The position numbers were made by a program, and so were the translations under genes. A DNA stretch of 64,000 nt, from the NCBI GenBank assembly GCA_005406025.1, contig BGZK01000878.1, positions 124,001-188,000 of the forward strand, written 5' to 3'. The first letter of the stretch is position 1, and each line of letters begins with the position of its first letter. This DNA is from Eumeta japonica. Lineage: Eukaryota > Arthropoda > Insecta > Lepidoptera > Psychidae. The notes below the pieces were generated by a model, which had not been told where the DNA came from, ran no database searches, and worked only from the letters and a program-made list of their open reading frames with translations. Below, one piece after another: positions 1 to 12,430 of the stretch.

Positions 1-1206
1 CACTAGGTTACAACGTAATTTAATAGCTTTCAAAGCAATCAGCGTTACAATATTAAGACGATTCTATCTATCTACAGTTATGAAGGAATATCAAAGAAGC
101 GTTACAGAAAAATATCATGAATATATAACAAAAACTCACGAAATGATATGAAGGGAAGGTCCAATCTTCAATTCTATGTTATCGGTATGTAGAGGAATGT
201 ATACAGCACTCATCGCGCACGTGTGTTGCGTGTCTGTCTTGTTCTGTTTAGGGTACCGTGTCTTGTAGGCTAAATCCTTTTTTGTTAATTGGTCTGCCGA
301 TTGACCTGTCTAAGCTATATGGTCTAATTCATGTAACATCTCATTATAGAACCTAATGCTTAAATCTATACGCTAAACAGTATCGTTAACAATTTTAATA
401 GGAGAGAAATAAACATTTCAGTCACCAATAGGATAAAACTTTTTGGTCTTATCTTAGTATTATTATTTCGTATTTCTTTTTTATTATTTACAAAAAAACA
501 ACAAATATTCATCAATCAATTAATGCAAAAGTTGTTCTACGCCGACACCACGGAACCACAAACGCGTAGGAAGAATTTTCCGTTGTCCCGTTTAATAAAA
601 GACGTCAAAACCAATTTCGTTACACGAGACTCGAAGCTATTACATATCTTACTGAATTCGAATTGGTGTCTTTGTTGTGTCAAAGAGAAGAAATAAATCT
701 TATTGGATGAATACTGAAACATCTTTGTATATCGCGAATAGTATTATTGCATACGATATTTCACTACATTTTTCATATAATTACTGAAAATTTAATAATA
801 ATATAAAAACTTAATAAATGCTAAGATGGAAATCGAAATTGAAGTTCTAAAATATTCTTTATATAATTGTATAAGCTATTTTTCTCTATTAATGTAAAAT
901 CTAGTTCAGGCCTTGTTTACTTTCATGCAGACACTGGAGTCTCTGTATAGAGAGTACAGTACCCCTATCAATCGGCTACTTACGGTGTACATGGACAGGG
1001 TTTTCCATAGGTCTTAGTTGGATTTCATTAGATTTTTATACATTCCATAGGTCATTACCAAAACTTGTGCAAACACCAAAAAAAAAAGTAATTTAAATTC
1101 TATAGTGGAAAAAATATAAGTAAAAATATTTTCGTCAGAAGTAAACTGAAGAAATGAAGTGATTTTTGAAATTCGAATATTGAGTTTGATTTTCAAAAAT
1201 CAATTC
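1..1206. other. AT-rich DNA without recognisable gene
   Basis: I see no conserved domain, splice-like exon or RNA gene on either strand. The short open frames here encode low-complexity, AT-driven peptides and have no recognisable homology. Confidence 0.6.
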
Positions 1207-1506
1207 GCAGTTGTGGTAATGATCTGTGGTGTGAGTAATGGATTAATACGGGCACTACAATCTCTGTACAGTGATTTCAGTGTCTGTGTCAGAATAAATG
1301 GGGCATGCACTGACTGGTTTGGTACCCGCAGAGGTGTTAGTCAGGAATGTGTAGCTTCACCATGGGGTTGTTCAACCTATTAATAAATAGCTATCTCTAT
1401 GATCTGGGAGAATATAAATGAAAACTAAAAATGGGCGAGCCGCCTGTCAAATCCAGCCTGTATACCGACGACCAAGTAATCTGGGATGTTACAACCGTAA
1501 TGTATG
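1207..1506 (+). pseudogene. RTE-like LINE reverse transcriptase fragment (copy A)
   Basis: This is a remnant of the palm part of a non-LTR retrotransposon reverse transcriptase, the enzyme that copies element RNA into DNA at a nicked target. The frame reads GLIRALQSLYSDF, RINGACTDWFGTRRGVSQ and CVASPW, matching the conserved 'RVNG..WFGVRRGVRQGCVMSPW' block. After a one-base frameshift near 1366 it continues LFNLLINSYLYDLGEY, then in another frame SSLYTDDQVIW, where YTDD replaces the usual catalytic YADD. Nothing before about 1207 or after about 1506 aligns to the family, so endonuclease and C-terminus are missing. The same family recurs at 21.9-25.6 kb. It is a dead fragment. I am sure it is non-LTR reverse transcriptase and less sure of the RTE clade. 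Confidence 0.85.
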
Positions 1507-4500
1507 TATAAGAATACAAGGGTTCAGAAGAGCAGCGCAGAGGTAACATGACTGTTCAGATATAAATTGGGTACAATACTTCCATCTGCCTCTATGAAGT
1601 AAGGCCGGATAGCTTCGTAGTCTGAGTGGCTCGACAAGAGAGCTCCTTCCCTTAGTGTGGTCCAGGTTCGACAATGGGTAATAATACTTCGGCGCCATTC
1701 CTTTCTTTGGCTATTCATTTATCTTATATGTATTTCTGAATGAAGCTATGTACGCAAGTAGATGTGACTAAAAAGTTAGGCTATGGCGAACATTTATTCA
1801 CATTTTGTGGACATCTCCATGTTTTTTTATATGAAGCAAAAAGAAGAAAAATATCAATCCTTCTTTCTTAATTTAAAATTTTTTAGAAAATAAAAACATT
1901 CATATACATATAAAAAGGTTGGTTGTTTGACGTACGTAGATATTGCGTGAATGGATTTGAGAGACATGGGAGATGAATGCAAAATTAATAATAAATAGAA
2001 ATAGATGTAATAAATAATTAAAATATATTAACTAACGCTGAAAAATTATCTAAATATCTATATTCTTTCACCGACAGCATAGTGCAGTTCATAAACTGGG
2101 TAACATAAAGCGCGCTTTTATTAAAAAGAGGGGTAAAAGAGGCTAGAGCAAACAGGGCGCCATGGAAACATAAATACTGATGCATGTTACGAGGTATGTG
2201 TTATAGAACCATGTTGTGGTTAACTTAGCTGCAGCACAAAAATGGGCCGTCTTGATCTGTGAGATATCATTACTTTCGTAGAATACAGTTGTGTAGTAAC
2301 AGCTTTCGTTGTTGCATTTTATCCAGTGAGGATAGGACTGGGAGTCCAGACTAGAACTGGGAGTGGTCACCCCAGTCATCCTATTTCCTCCATCAGATAT
2401 CCGACTCCTTAGTAAAAGGCTGGTAACGTATTAGTAACTCATTTGAAATTACGAGTGTCCATAGATGGCGATGATCACCTACTCTCCGCTAGCTCGCTTG
2501 TCTCAATTAAAATGTCCTATAAAAATAGTAACGCTACTGAAAATAGACCAAGTTTTGTAACAAATAATCTCTATTAGTCCATCTGCCTGTCTTTGACAAC
2601 TCAACAAAAAAAAATTCGTATGAAATTTACAATTCGTAAATATCACAAATATAATCCCTGCGCAATGAAGTTTTTACTTCCAAGATGATACTTATCGTCC
2701 ACAAAGGCTTGTAACATGTGTTAACTTCTTATACATGTAGTGACAGATTGTCGCCTTAAATAATACATTACTCTCCGAGTTTTTCTTCGTCGTTGCATAT
2801 ATACCACTGCTTATCAGATCATTCGTATACGGTAATAAATAATGACGGTCCTTGCTAGGAGCCAAAAACGCTAAAAAATATATTGCGATTTACCAAAATA
2901 AAATTTATTATATTTGGCTTTCAAATATATCAAAAATTTATACATATAAAGAAAATACTGAATAAAAATCTTTACATTAAATATATCAGGAATTTCATGG
3001 GCGAATAAATTTGCACAGCTCACGAATTCTAAAAATATACTCAGCAAAAAAGGGTATTGGAAGTATGAATGATAGAATTTAATTAATTAATTATTCGTTA
3101 AATTTTGGTATCGACTCTCCAATTTTCCGAATCCCTAAAAAGTATAATAAATTATTCGATCCGAAAATCAAACTGGAATCTATCGGCGTTTGTCTAGCTA
3201 AGAAGCTTCTAATGGAATTCGGATATCGTAGGAGATCCAATTATTGTATAACAATCAATCCAAATTCAGTTATTTGTTAGCCCACATAGACTTCGGGTCG
3301 AACTGTCTCAGCACCGTGGGAAAGCGTCTGGCCGAAGTTTGAGGTCGGACCAGAGTAAGGTAGTAATAACTATAATTAATATTCCAAGGGAAACGCAGAT
3401 TGTAGGTACATCATTTCTCTAATCTTCAGTCCTTAATTGGCCATTCCTCAAATTATGCCTGGCCGGTTTTGTATAGTTCTAACGCACCATCCAATCGGTT
3501 CCCGGATGCATGCCAAGCCAGGAGCAAGGAGCAATATTAGAATGTCTTTCAAAGGATGATTCACCTAGGAGCTCACTAACAACCGGCAAAGAATTTATGT
3601 ATGAGTCTATATCTCATTCGATTTTACTTAGAATTATAAAAATAAGAATATATAACACATAAAACGATCTGATTCGATCCAGTGCGTTCTTCATACAATA
3701 ATAGATTAATAACATGGAACGGGCTTATCACATTGTCATTTTCACAGAAAAATGAAAATGAATAGATAGTTTCTTAGAAGGCAATGTTATTTGACTGAGT
3801 ATGTAAAACTAATTATTGCCACTGCTCTGCTAATCTTGACTTTTAATCATAACACTTTTATGGGGAATCTGACATTCTTGAAAAATAATCTGTTGAGAAA
3901 ATTGCATTTAATGCTAATGTTATTGTAATTCCATACACAAAAAAATCTATTCACATTTAAATGGCTTTGAGATATTAAGAAAAATTCAAGGCTCTCTAAA
4001 TTGATACGTAATTTGACTTATAAAATAAATCAGTAAAATCTATACCGACGTGCATTATTATATTTAGAGACATTAGTAACATGTTTACGTAATAATAGTG
4101 TCAAATGTAACTAAGTTTAATAAATTTTGACTTTGGTACTAACAGAACTCTTTAACACCTTTAATCCTTTTTTGCCCAATTTCCAATGATCCTCTTTAAA
4201 ATGCATCCCGGCCGGCCGGCTCTAAACTTTATTGGTTTTAATTGGCGTCGTCACGTTGCATAGCAAGTCAGAGGATATGACATTTATAAAAATATACTTA
4301 AAAAACATAAACAATGAAACATAAATATTGCCACATGACACTGCATCAAACGCGCACAAATTGCTAAGCAAACCTTACAATATTTCAAAGCAAATGCGCT
4401 CCGTCTTATTTAAGTAAACTAAGACTTATCGTCCTCCGAAATAAGCGCTCGGGGAGCGTTTGAAGGAGTACGCTAATGACCCGCGTACATCATTCCGGGG

Positions 4501-5477
4501 CCTCCCCTTACAAGCTTCAGTTATTTATGGGAAAGATGTTGTTACCTGCGTTTCTTGTTCCGTTTTCCTTTTAGTATATTTTAAAATAAGCAGCATAAAA
4601 TGTACTCAGAAAAAATCGAACTAAGATTAGATATTGAGTTCGATACGGTTTGCTGGCCCTTCGATAATTGTTTTTTTTTTTGTTCGTTTTAGCCATTACA
4701 TGTTCCCTGCTCAACTTAGACGTCTCTTCTAAATTTTCATGACTATGATCTTGGGTCACTTGCAAGTAATTATGATTGCGACCGACGACCGCAACCTTGA
4801 CTGAGTCTTCAATCCTCGTAATGGGAGGCCGTACTATGTTGTTCGTAGTCGTCACTGGATAATCTTTTTCCCTCAGCAGTTACCGATCCTCTGAGTGATG
4901 AGGTTTATCCATCGCTACGTAAACTTGCTGATTCTATGAGCTATGTTTAAGACTCCGATTCCTGATTTTATCTCGCCGAAAAACCCCTAGCAGAGCTATT
5001 TCGTTGACTAACTTTAAGTTTGTTTATGAAACCGATTGTAAGAGATCGGTATAACTTTTTAACTTAAATGAATTTACGCTACTCCCTTTCTGCGTCGAAG
5101 AGCATGTTGTCACCGGTTCTGGACGTTATCATTGCATTGATGAAGATGATCGTTAGCAACCCCTTCTGAGGGAGAATGATAATTACAAAAATCAAAAGCT
5201 AGTCTATGAAGATGAATCTGTAGCAGGTCATGTGTTTTATAGTGATTCTAGAAAACACAAAAATAATCTAAATTATAGTATATAGAAGCACTAGGTATCT
5301 ATATAAACTATATATTAAAGTAAAATATTGATTTTTAATATAAATCTGTTTAAAAAAGTATTTTAAAATTCTAAATCAAAAAATGTTTTTTTGAAATGAA
5401 AACTTCAGCACCGTTATGATTTGAAATTCAATGAAATGAAAAAGCGACAGTAAACAGAGACAACCAGATACATCTAT
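1507..5477. other. Unassigned AT-rich stretch
   Basis: No gene is supported here. A minus-strand open frame at 1489-1718 spans a more GC-rich patch and may be part of an unidentified repeat, but I recognise no domain. A short GGCCGGCC palindromic patch lies near 4209-4219, and a GC-rich patch at 4430-4510 has no recognisable coding potential. Confidence 0.5.
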
Positions 5478-5585
5478 AGGATCTAGCGTGCGAGAGAATG
5501 AAATAGAATGTAAGATAAAGTAGAATGTCTGCGAGAGAATGAGATAAAATATGACATGAGATAGAATGCGAGAGAAAGAGGCATG
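5478..5585. repeat. Purine-rich degenerate tandem repeat
   Basis: The plus strand repeats variants of GCGAGAGAATGAGATAGAAT with a period near 20 bases, in about four or five imperfect units. The apparent 100-codon minus-strand frame across it (5376-5678) is a by-product of the repeat, not a gene. Confidence 0.75.
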
Positions 5586-6326
5586 TGTTATTATGTGCAC
5601 TTGCTTATTGTATCTGTTCAAATTGAAACATTGAACTTGAATAATAAAATGTACAATAACTTTTGCATTTCGTACCAATATTATAATAAATACACTCTAT
5701 AATCAATCTAGTCCTGATACTGTAACGTCTCTTTTCTCACAGTTTAATTTTCTGAAGGTTTCACTTCTAATGTTTTTAATATATATATAATTAAAAAATA
5801 TATCCGTATATCAGTGTTTTTTTTTTAATTTAGTAAATGGAAAATAATTCCTTTCAAAGAAAAAAATGCCTTGTTTACCGCAGTAATTTCTAATGATTTT
5901 GAATCACTCTACATAATTGAATACAGCAGGACTCTTACTTTTAGCAAGATCCTAATTTAAAAAATCTTTTGGACCATAAGATTTACAGCTATTTGTTACC
6001 AGTGGCATTGAACCCTAAAATTTAGTTATGAACATTAATACCTACGACAGCAACTTATGGCGTAGTCATTAGTCCCGATAGAAAAGTATCTATAAACCTC
6101 AAAGGACATATTCATTACCATAGTATCAAATAGCTGACTGACCACAGATTGCAGAAGTAAGGGACTTGAGAGTGGTATCAATTAGTTATGTAAATTCCCC
6201 AACGAACTGCTGACAGTTATATGTGATAAAGTTATATTGATCAAATTCGATCGACTAAAGTTAAATAAAGAATTTTCATATCAGTGCGGATGAAATAACT
6301 CTCTATGTGAAACCTTCATTCAAAAC
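5586..6326. other. AT-rich DNA, nothing recognised
   Basis: No domain, repeat family or RNA gene is recognised on either strand. Confidence 0.5.
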
Positions 6327-6372
6327 AAGTTGTAAGTAAATTATACTGTATAATATAATTTACTTACAACTT
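6327..6372. repeat. Perfect 19-bp inverted repeat
   Basis: AAGTTGTAAGTAAATTATA at 6327-6345 is the exact reverse complement of 6354-6372, separated by 8 bases. Outside it, AAAACAAGTT just left pairs with AACTTGTTTT inside the following tandem repeat. This could be a small foldback element. Confidence 0.9.
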
Positions 6373-6373
6373 A

Positions 6374-6507
6374 TTTTAAAAAACGAAAAATAACTTGTTT
6401 TGGTTTGAGATTATTTGCACAAAATTTACAATGCGTTAAATTTTAAAAAACGAAAAATAACTTGTTTTGGTTTGAGATTATTTGCACAAAATTTACAATG
6501 CGTTAAA
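6374..6507. repeat. Exact 67-bp tandem duplication
   Basis: Positions 6374-6440 and 6441-6507 are identical by eye. Each unit begins TTTTAAAAAACG and ends GCGTTAAA. Identity in otherwise decayed DNA suggests a recent duplication or an assembly artefact. Confidence 0.93.
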
Positions 6508-9140
6508 TTCTGTTACTGACGGTTCGGTATTTACATATTTTGTTATTTTTCTCAAAAGTTGTGCGTAATAGGGCTCTATCCCAGGTGCAACATTCTTCAT
6601 CATTCACACAGCAGACGCCATTAGATGCTTACAAATCTGCAGGTATCATTCGTGTACAAATGTGCTGCTCCAGAAGATATCTTATAAAAATTTGCCTTAC
6701 TATTTTTTATAATATTTATTTTGCATGTTATGTAATAATTTGATATATACATATATATATACATATATTAAATTTAATTAATAATACGAATAAACTTTAT
6801 TTTTTTTAAATACTGATAAACATACTCTTATTTGGTTTTTATGCATTAGGGAAGCTTGTTTTAAATTAGCGGAATATTTTTTTATGTTTCGCTTTGTCGA
6901 CATATATCATTTTATATTCATATTTATTTTAATGTCATCTATGATCATCCTAGGCTCAAGCTGAAAAGTAACGCTAGTTTTACAACACATTCGTGGGGCA
7001 AATGAGCTTGGAAGCCACCAGAGAGTAGACGATCATTGCAGCCCATGGAATAGGATATCCAAGGAATAGGATAATGAATGGATAAGGAAGGAATAGCATA
7101 TCCAATGGACGGAATATGATATCTGGGAGTAGACCAGCGAAACTCTCCTTCAATGGACGAAATGCAACAGCGAAAGCTGTTACTTCACTCTTATTTTTTA
7201 TGAGTGTGTAGTATTTCACCGGTCTAGCCGGCGAACTTACGTGTCACGGCCAAGTCGACCAGAACATGGCCCTACCGCTGTAGTGACACAGCATTAAGCT
7301 GAGCCACATTTTTCTCACAAGTGTAATAATCTTTTTGCTACCTTATCCTTTCATGTCTCATCTCTTTTTTCTATAACTTGTTATATACGCATTCAAAATA
7401 ATCTTTTTCTTTTTTTTTTTTTATCACAATTTTCTTCACGAACTATATCATAGTTTCAGATAGAGATTTTAAAAACTATCAGAACTACGATGCGCCTCCA
7501 GAAGGGTTAACGTTTATTGATTTTATTCAATATTAATTCGCTAAGTCTAAGTTCGATACCGCTGATCCCAAATGTTGATCTGGATCCCGCTCGGTGTTAC
7601 GGCGAGTTGTTACTATCTGAAATCTCCAACAGTTCGCCGAGGAGTTACCGTAACCGCCGGGATAAACTTTTACGGCTACCGACGAAATTCGGTCGTGCCG
7701 TAGAATATTCGCAATGAAACCGCTTCGGTGTAAACCGCTTTAATATTCCATGATATGGTATGTAATTTAAGAATATACGACACATATACGCGTTTATAAT
7801 CAGATTGATATTGTATTGGATGGGTTATAAATTAATTGTGATTGAGTAGATTATACAAAATATCTTTATTCCCTCCAATTCATATTTATGAATGTGGTGT
7901 GTAGATGATGTTTATGTGAGTGATGCATAATAATTAATAAATTGTTTAAAGTTTAAGCAGTTGATTACTGTATGAGAATGGACCAATAATACTTATATTA
8001 ATTCGTGACTTTTGTGTTACCTCGATATCAAGTATCTATAGAACAAAAATATATTTAAAACACTTTGCAAAGATATGAAAAAAAACAACTCAAAACACAT
8101 TTGCACAACCTATATGAAAAAGCAAAACAACACCTACCAAGCCACCTACTTATACAAATCTTACATATTTTTTCAAGTTATTTCAATGGGAATTTTTTTT
8201 TTGAAAAGGAAAACTGAGAAGAAGTGAGATTGTTTTAGATAATTTAAATTTAATTTGTTAAATTTTTCACCGTGACTACTTTGATGGAAGATCAAACTGA
8301 TATGTAGATCAGATCATGTCCAAAATCGTATTCGCCAATATTGCTCGTTACTTCTTCTATCAGTACAATTAATTTTGATTCTTCACAATTTGATCAAGCA
8401 CACACATCAACTACGCGACAAGTAAAATAGTAATAAGACCGAGCCTGCTTTGACATACCCGATAAGCGTTTTAGTTGGAATTTAATTGGATAGGACGTGA
8501 ACTACGTTTGACGGCGACACCTGTCGAGCATGCGCGGAATCTGCTGTCACTATTTACAGGGACGATTATATCAAGTGACGTTATGCGAAATTTGATAAGA
8601 GATAGAACGTGTTGTGAATCAAAGGAACAATGTCTGTTAGGCATTACTTCGCGGGGCGGTGTTATTCCAGAAATGTAATGTTAATTTCACACTTGTTTCG
8701 ATGTATTTGGTGTGAACTATACAATCATAAATGGTTAATTAAAAGTTGTTATTTAAAAAAGTGAATGTGAACTTATAAATTAGTTTTCGTCCGCGGCTCC
8801 AACCGCATGGACAAAGAATGAATACTTTTATTTCTTACTTCGACATCTCTTTCGGTCACGATCAGTTAGATAAGTCGTGCCCTCGATTTCAATTACAGCC
8901 CTTTATTGCAGTTTTAAACATTCTAGCCAATCGAATGCTTTTAAAATGTAATCATCGCCTAGGCGGGTTGGAAATATGTTAAATATTTTAAGGATAAGAA
9001 ATATTCTCGAATATTCTTTTAGAGGAATTATTCTGTGGAATTTTAATTATTTATACTATGATTGTAATTCACAACGGTATTAGTATAGCATGTACAATGT
9101 CATCATTACATGTATAACTACCTAAATACGTTATTTTCTG
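6508..9140. other. Mixed non-coding stretch
   Basis: No gene is recognised. It includes a degenerate GGAATAGGATATCCAA-type repeat at about 7044-7130, a poly(T) run near 7410-7423, a moderately GC-rich block at 7560-7730, and a short LINE/SINE-tail-like motif (GTCCGCGGCTCCAACCGCAT) near 8789-8808. Confidence 0.5.
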
Positions 9141-9186
9141 TGCAACGCCACGGTGTATGTAGCGCTACATACACAGTGGCGTTGCA
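9141..9186. repeat. 46-bp near-perfect palindrome
   Basis: The arms 9141-9163 and 9164-9186 are reverse complements with one mismatch and no spacer; the centre is AGCGCT. With a one-base gap the pairing extends into the flanking TTTT/AAAA. It resembles the core of a foldback MITE. Confidence 0.93.
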
Positions 9187-9583
9187 CTAAAATTATTACT
9201 TCTTACTCTAGGTTACACATTGTGATCAAACTATACTAAATTCTATCAAGATAACATATTTAAATATCAATTGGAACTGGATAAAGGTAGACCTTGCACA
9301 TCAGCGCTAAACTTGGGCATTATAGTGAGCAATAATGTTTTCGAACTCGTAAAGCACGACGACATTATTCCTCACATTTCCAAGCACAAATTTAAGAACG
9401 TTTTCTTTCATGATCATTAAAGGTAAAAATTTACATAAATATTATATTTTGTTAATTATATACTTTGAACGAAACAATTGATTTCAAAAAGACTGGTGGC
9501 GATGATGCATTTTTTTGAGCTCAAGAAGAATTTAGATTTTGGAAATCCATCGATAGATATTAAATAAAAATCCTTAAAACTTA

Positions 9584-9618
9584 GACGAGATGATTAAAAA
9601 TCTTTTAATCATCTCGTC
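9584..9618. repeat. Perfect 16-bp hairpin with 3-base loop
   Basis: GACGAGATGATTAAAA at 9584-9599 pairs exactly with 9603-9618. No U-run typical of a bacterial terminator follows, and the setting is eukaryotic. Confidence 0.9.
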
Positions 9619-9681
9619 GATTTCAACGACAAAGGAAAGTTTCGACTCAGCTTTTTAAATGCAAGAATGAATTATACTTTA

Positions 9682-9710
9682 AATTTACTGAAATTGTCTT
9701 TCAGTAAATT
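9682..9710. repeat. Perfect 12-bp hairpin
   Basis: AATTTACTGAAA at 9682-9693 pairs exactly with TTTCAGTAAATT at 9699-9710 around a 5-base loop, about 60 bases after the preceding hairpin. Confidence 0.85.
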
Positions 9711-9929
9711 AAAAATTATTATAGTACTTTTTTTGAAAATATTTGTTCTTTGATATCTTTCGAAGAAATAAACCGATTTCGATCATGCTTACAGTATTTA
9801 AAGCAGTTTTTTACTAACTATCTGCCCGTAAGACGTTTTTCTGCTCTTTCTTGTTAGTGGCTTATCCATATAAGTGAATCAATCTGAAAGTCCTTAGAAA
9901 ATCAAAAACTGAATAAATTAGTAAGTTAT

Positions 9930-10560
9930 TATTAATACTATTGTTTTACAAAGTAAAGTCCGTAGAGATCAATATATACCTGCGTTTGATGGAACCGCTC
10001 AGAGAAACACTTTGCCCACTCAATCTTAAAGTTTGCTTCAACCGCCTTATCAAAGGAGCCACTGCGGCGTTCCTCGGCGTTCATAAACCGCTTTTATCGA
10101 AATTTTTCTTTTATTTTAGAAAATAAATAAAAAATGCTTGGTCCGACGTCGGGGCTATAAAGCGTATGAACTAGTACTTCTATACCTAACGTTCCCATAA
10201 GGTAAATGTTTATCTGGAGGTTTCTGTTGAGGCGTTAGCATGTTGAAGGGAATTCTACTGCGCGGTCGTTTTTTCCCGTACTTTTCCAGAACATGAAGCG
10301 AAACTTGTTAGTGTAGCAGTGTGCAGGGACTGGTTTTTTTTTTTATCTTCTAAAACAATTGTTGCATGATGACCTGTGATTCCGAAAAAAGAGGCGACTA
10401 TCTTTTTTCCGATATTTCGACCTCGTTTTACTTTAGTAGGCAAGTCCTCGAAAGGAAACACCCCCTGTGCAGACTGTCTTTTGGTTTCGGGATTGTAACA
10501 ATAACTCCAGCTTTCGTCACTTGTAACTAGTCGTGTACAGCATTACCATCGACGTCAATC
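9930..10560 (-). pseudogene. Mariner transposase remnant, catalytic domain to C-terminus
   Basis: Mariner transposases cut and paste a DNA element with a D,D34D catalytic triad. On the minus strand, VTSDESWSYCYNPETKRQ (about 10535-10480) matches the first catalytic block, with Asp intact (codon 10516-10518). Next comes KRGRNIGKKIVASFFGITGH, a typical mariner core. The second block reads HANAS where HDNAS is expected, so the second Asp is Ala (codon 10237-10239). The third reads YSPDVGPSIFYLF instead of YSPDLAPCDF, so the third Asp appears to be Ile (10133-10135). The C-terminal part AKCFSERFHQTQ and YIDLYGLYF follows. Frameshifts separate the blocks and the N-terminal DNA-binding domain was not found. 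A diverged tail of the same family lies at 19.9-20.2 kb. Confidence 0.9.
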
Positions 10561-10639
10561 TCGATCTCGGTCTTGTTTTTAAATTGGAACAGAAGAAGAA
10601 TGAAGTATATAAATCCATCGTTCGAATCGTGAGTTACTC

Positions 10640-10860
10640 TAATAAGATGCATACAAAAATTTCTTAGAAAAAATACTTTCGTTTTTTTTGAACTTGAATT
10701 TTACTGACAATTTCCCAAATTTTCTCTGCATAAAAACCTTCCTCACACGTCAACGAATGTTTGAAAAAAAATTAGCCGAATTAGTCCAGCTGTTCTCTAG
10801 TTTTGCACTTAGCATCACATCTAGTGATTAATTTTCATTTGCTTGGATAGATATATTGGA
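10640..10860 (+). repeat. LINE/SINE 3'-tail-like repeat
   Basis: The segment contains CATAAAAACCTTCCTC, then GAATTAGTCCAGCTGTTCTC and TAGTTTTGCACTTAGCA, a phrase typical of lepidopteran RTE/SINE 3' tails. It lies directly beside the mariner remnant. The identification is from memory of the family, not from a search. Confidence 0.6.
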
Positions 10861-12330
10861 TTATAAAATCGGTCCATTCAATAAACAGAAATTATTTGAA
10901 AAAAAATTTTTTGAAATTGTTTTTGAAATAACACGCATATATAGATATGTATACGGGCATCCTTCTGAAAATGACCATTAAATATTCATAGGACGCAAAA
11001 CGTGAAAACTAATTAAATATTGATTTTCGAAAAACGGCGTGAAAACAATAACATTCATAATTTTAGAAGTTGTTATAAATAGACAGAAGCACGTTGTCTT
11101 TTATTATGTGCATGAATGGAAAAACAATAATAAATATAACGTCGTTTTCAATAAATGAGATAAATGGTAAGGAAAAATTACATATAATTATTAGATACAA
11201 ATATGTGAATTATACCGTATCTATAAATTTAACTTAAAATTATCTTACTTATTTATAATACATAAAAAAAATAACTTTTATGATTCAATCGGACTTGTAG
11301 ACGGACGAAGAGATAATGATAAGCTTAGGTGACTTTTTTCGCAGTGATGGAAATGGCGACTAATATTCATTATCTCGTAGTTCATACTCGAACAATGGTC
11401 TTTTTGTCTATCAATTGTCCATCTATTAATTTTTGGTGACTCAAGACTATCATAATAGCACTCACTATTTCAAACGCGTCATCTGTCCAGGCTTCTTTAG
11501 GCAATATTTGGACACACGGATGGACACGACAACTATTTGAATAAATCGATCCACATGAAAATCGCAGAAATACTGTGAAAACACCTCTGCGCACATTTCC
11601 GAGCCACGCGATATCAGGTATTTGAATGAACAATCTCATACGCGTGTAACGTGTGAATAAAATACAGAATTAAATTGGTTGCAAACCAAAATATAGAAGG
11701 GATACAATTTAATGTAAATAACACCACATACAGGTATTTCATTCTATACTAAAGTTTGTGAATGCCATTTTATCCTTGAGCATTACTCTATATAACAAGT
11801 TTTAATGGGTCCTCATATCAGAAGGTTGTCGAAAAGCTGTCGCTTACATTTATCAGACATCGAAATCGTTAATTAGTTTACTTTCGCATTTCCTGTAGTC
11901 TGATGTCATATGACAGTTTGGTCTGGGTACATGCGCGGGTGTTCACAAGATTTTCATGCTGCAGGGCGAGCCGTTCGTGATTTTTTCGCACGCAATGAGA
12001 TTTACAAACTGGAACCTCGTGTGGTTTCTTGCAAGTCGTTTGTTGTTATTGAGAGGAAACTCTGTTTCGAGCAAGTGGTAACGCGATAAATTTGTAAAAT
12101 ATTGCGGTGTATGTCAATAGTTCTACAACGACCTAAGATATAAAGATATTTTGAAGAACGCCGAATGCGTCGACGACCAGCTGTTTGCCAAACCAATCTG
12201 CTTTTAGGAATCGGATTAATTTCATGAGTCCACTTTTATCTATAAGTACCTCATGACATCGCAGACATAAGCTCGGTCGAATGCAGCAGCCTCCACAGTC
12301 CGTTCTAAAGCTGTTCTGGTATTAAAAATG
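10861..12330. other. Non-coding stretch, nothing recognised
   Basis: Short minus-strand frames at 11382-11639 and 12002-12196 lie in slightly GC-richer DNA, but no domain is recognised in them. Confidence 0.45.
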
Positions 12331-12335
12331 TAGAC

Positions 12336-12430
12336 CGTCCACCGCGCGCCGCGGCACGCCGCCGTTAAAACACGCGACGTAATCCCGCGTAGCGCGCGCC
12401 GCGCCCGGCGGCCGCGTAGTGCCGAACCCG
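12336..12430. other. GC-rich island
   Basis: About 95 bases rich in CGCGC and CCGCC, in sharp contrast to AT-rich flanks. No coding frame with recognisable homology crosses it. It could be a conserved non-coding or regulatory element, or a repeat fragment. Confidence 0.45.

Noticed and set aside
1489..1718. Overlapping minus-strand frames of 64-69 codons
   Set aside because: They may be part of an unidentified repeat, but no family or domain can be supported.
6374..6507. CRISPR-like repeat
   Set aside because: Only two adjoining identical units without spacers; it is a simple tandem duplication.
9584..9618. Bacterial-type transcription terminator
   Set aside because: The stem is perfect, but the setting is an insect-like genome and no T-run follows the stem.
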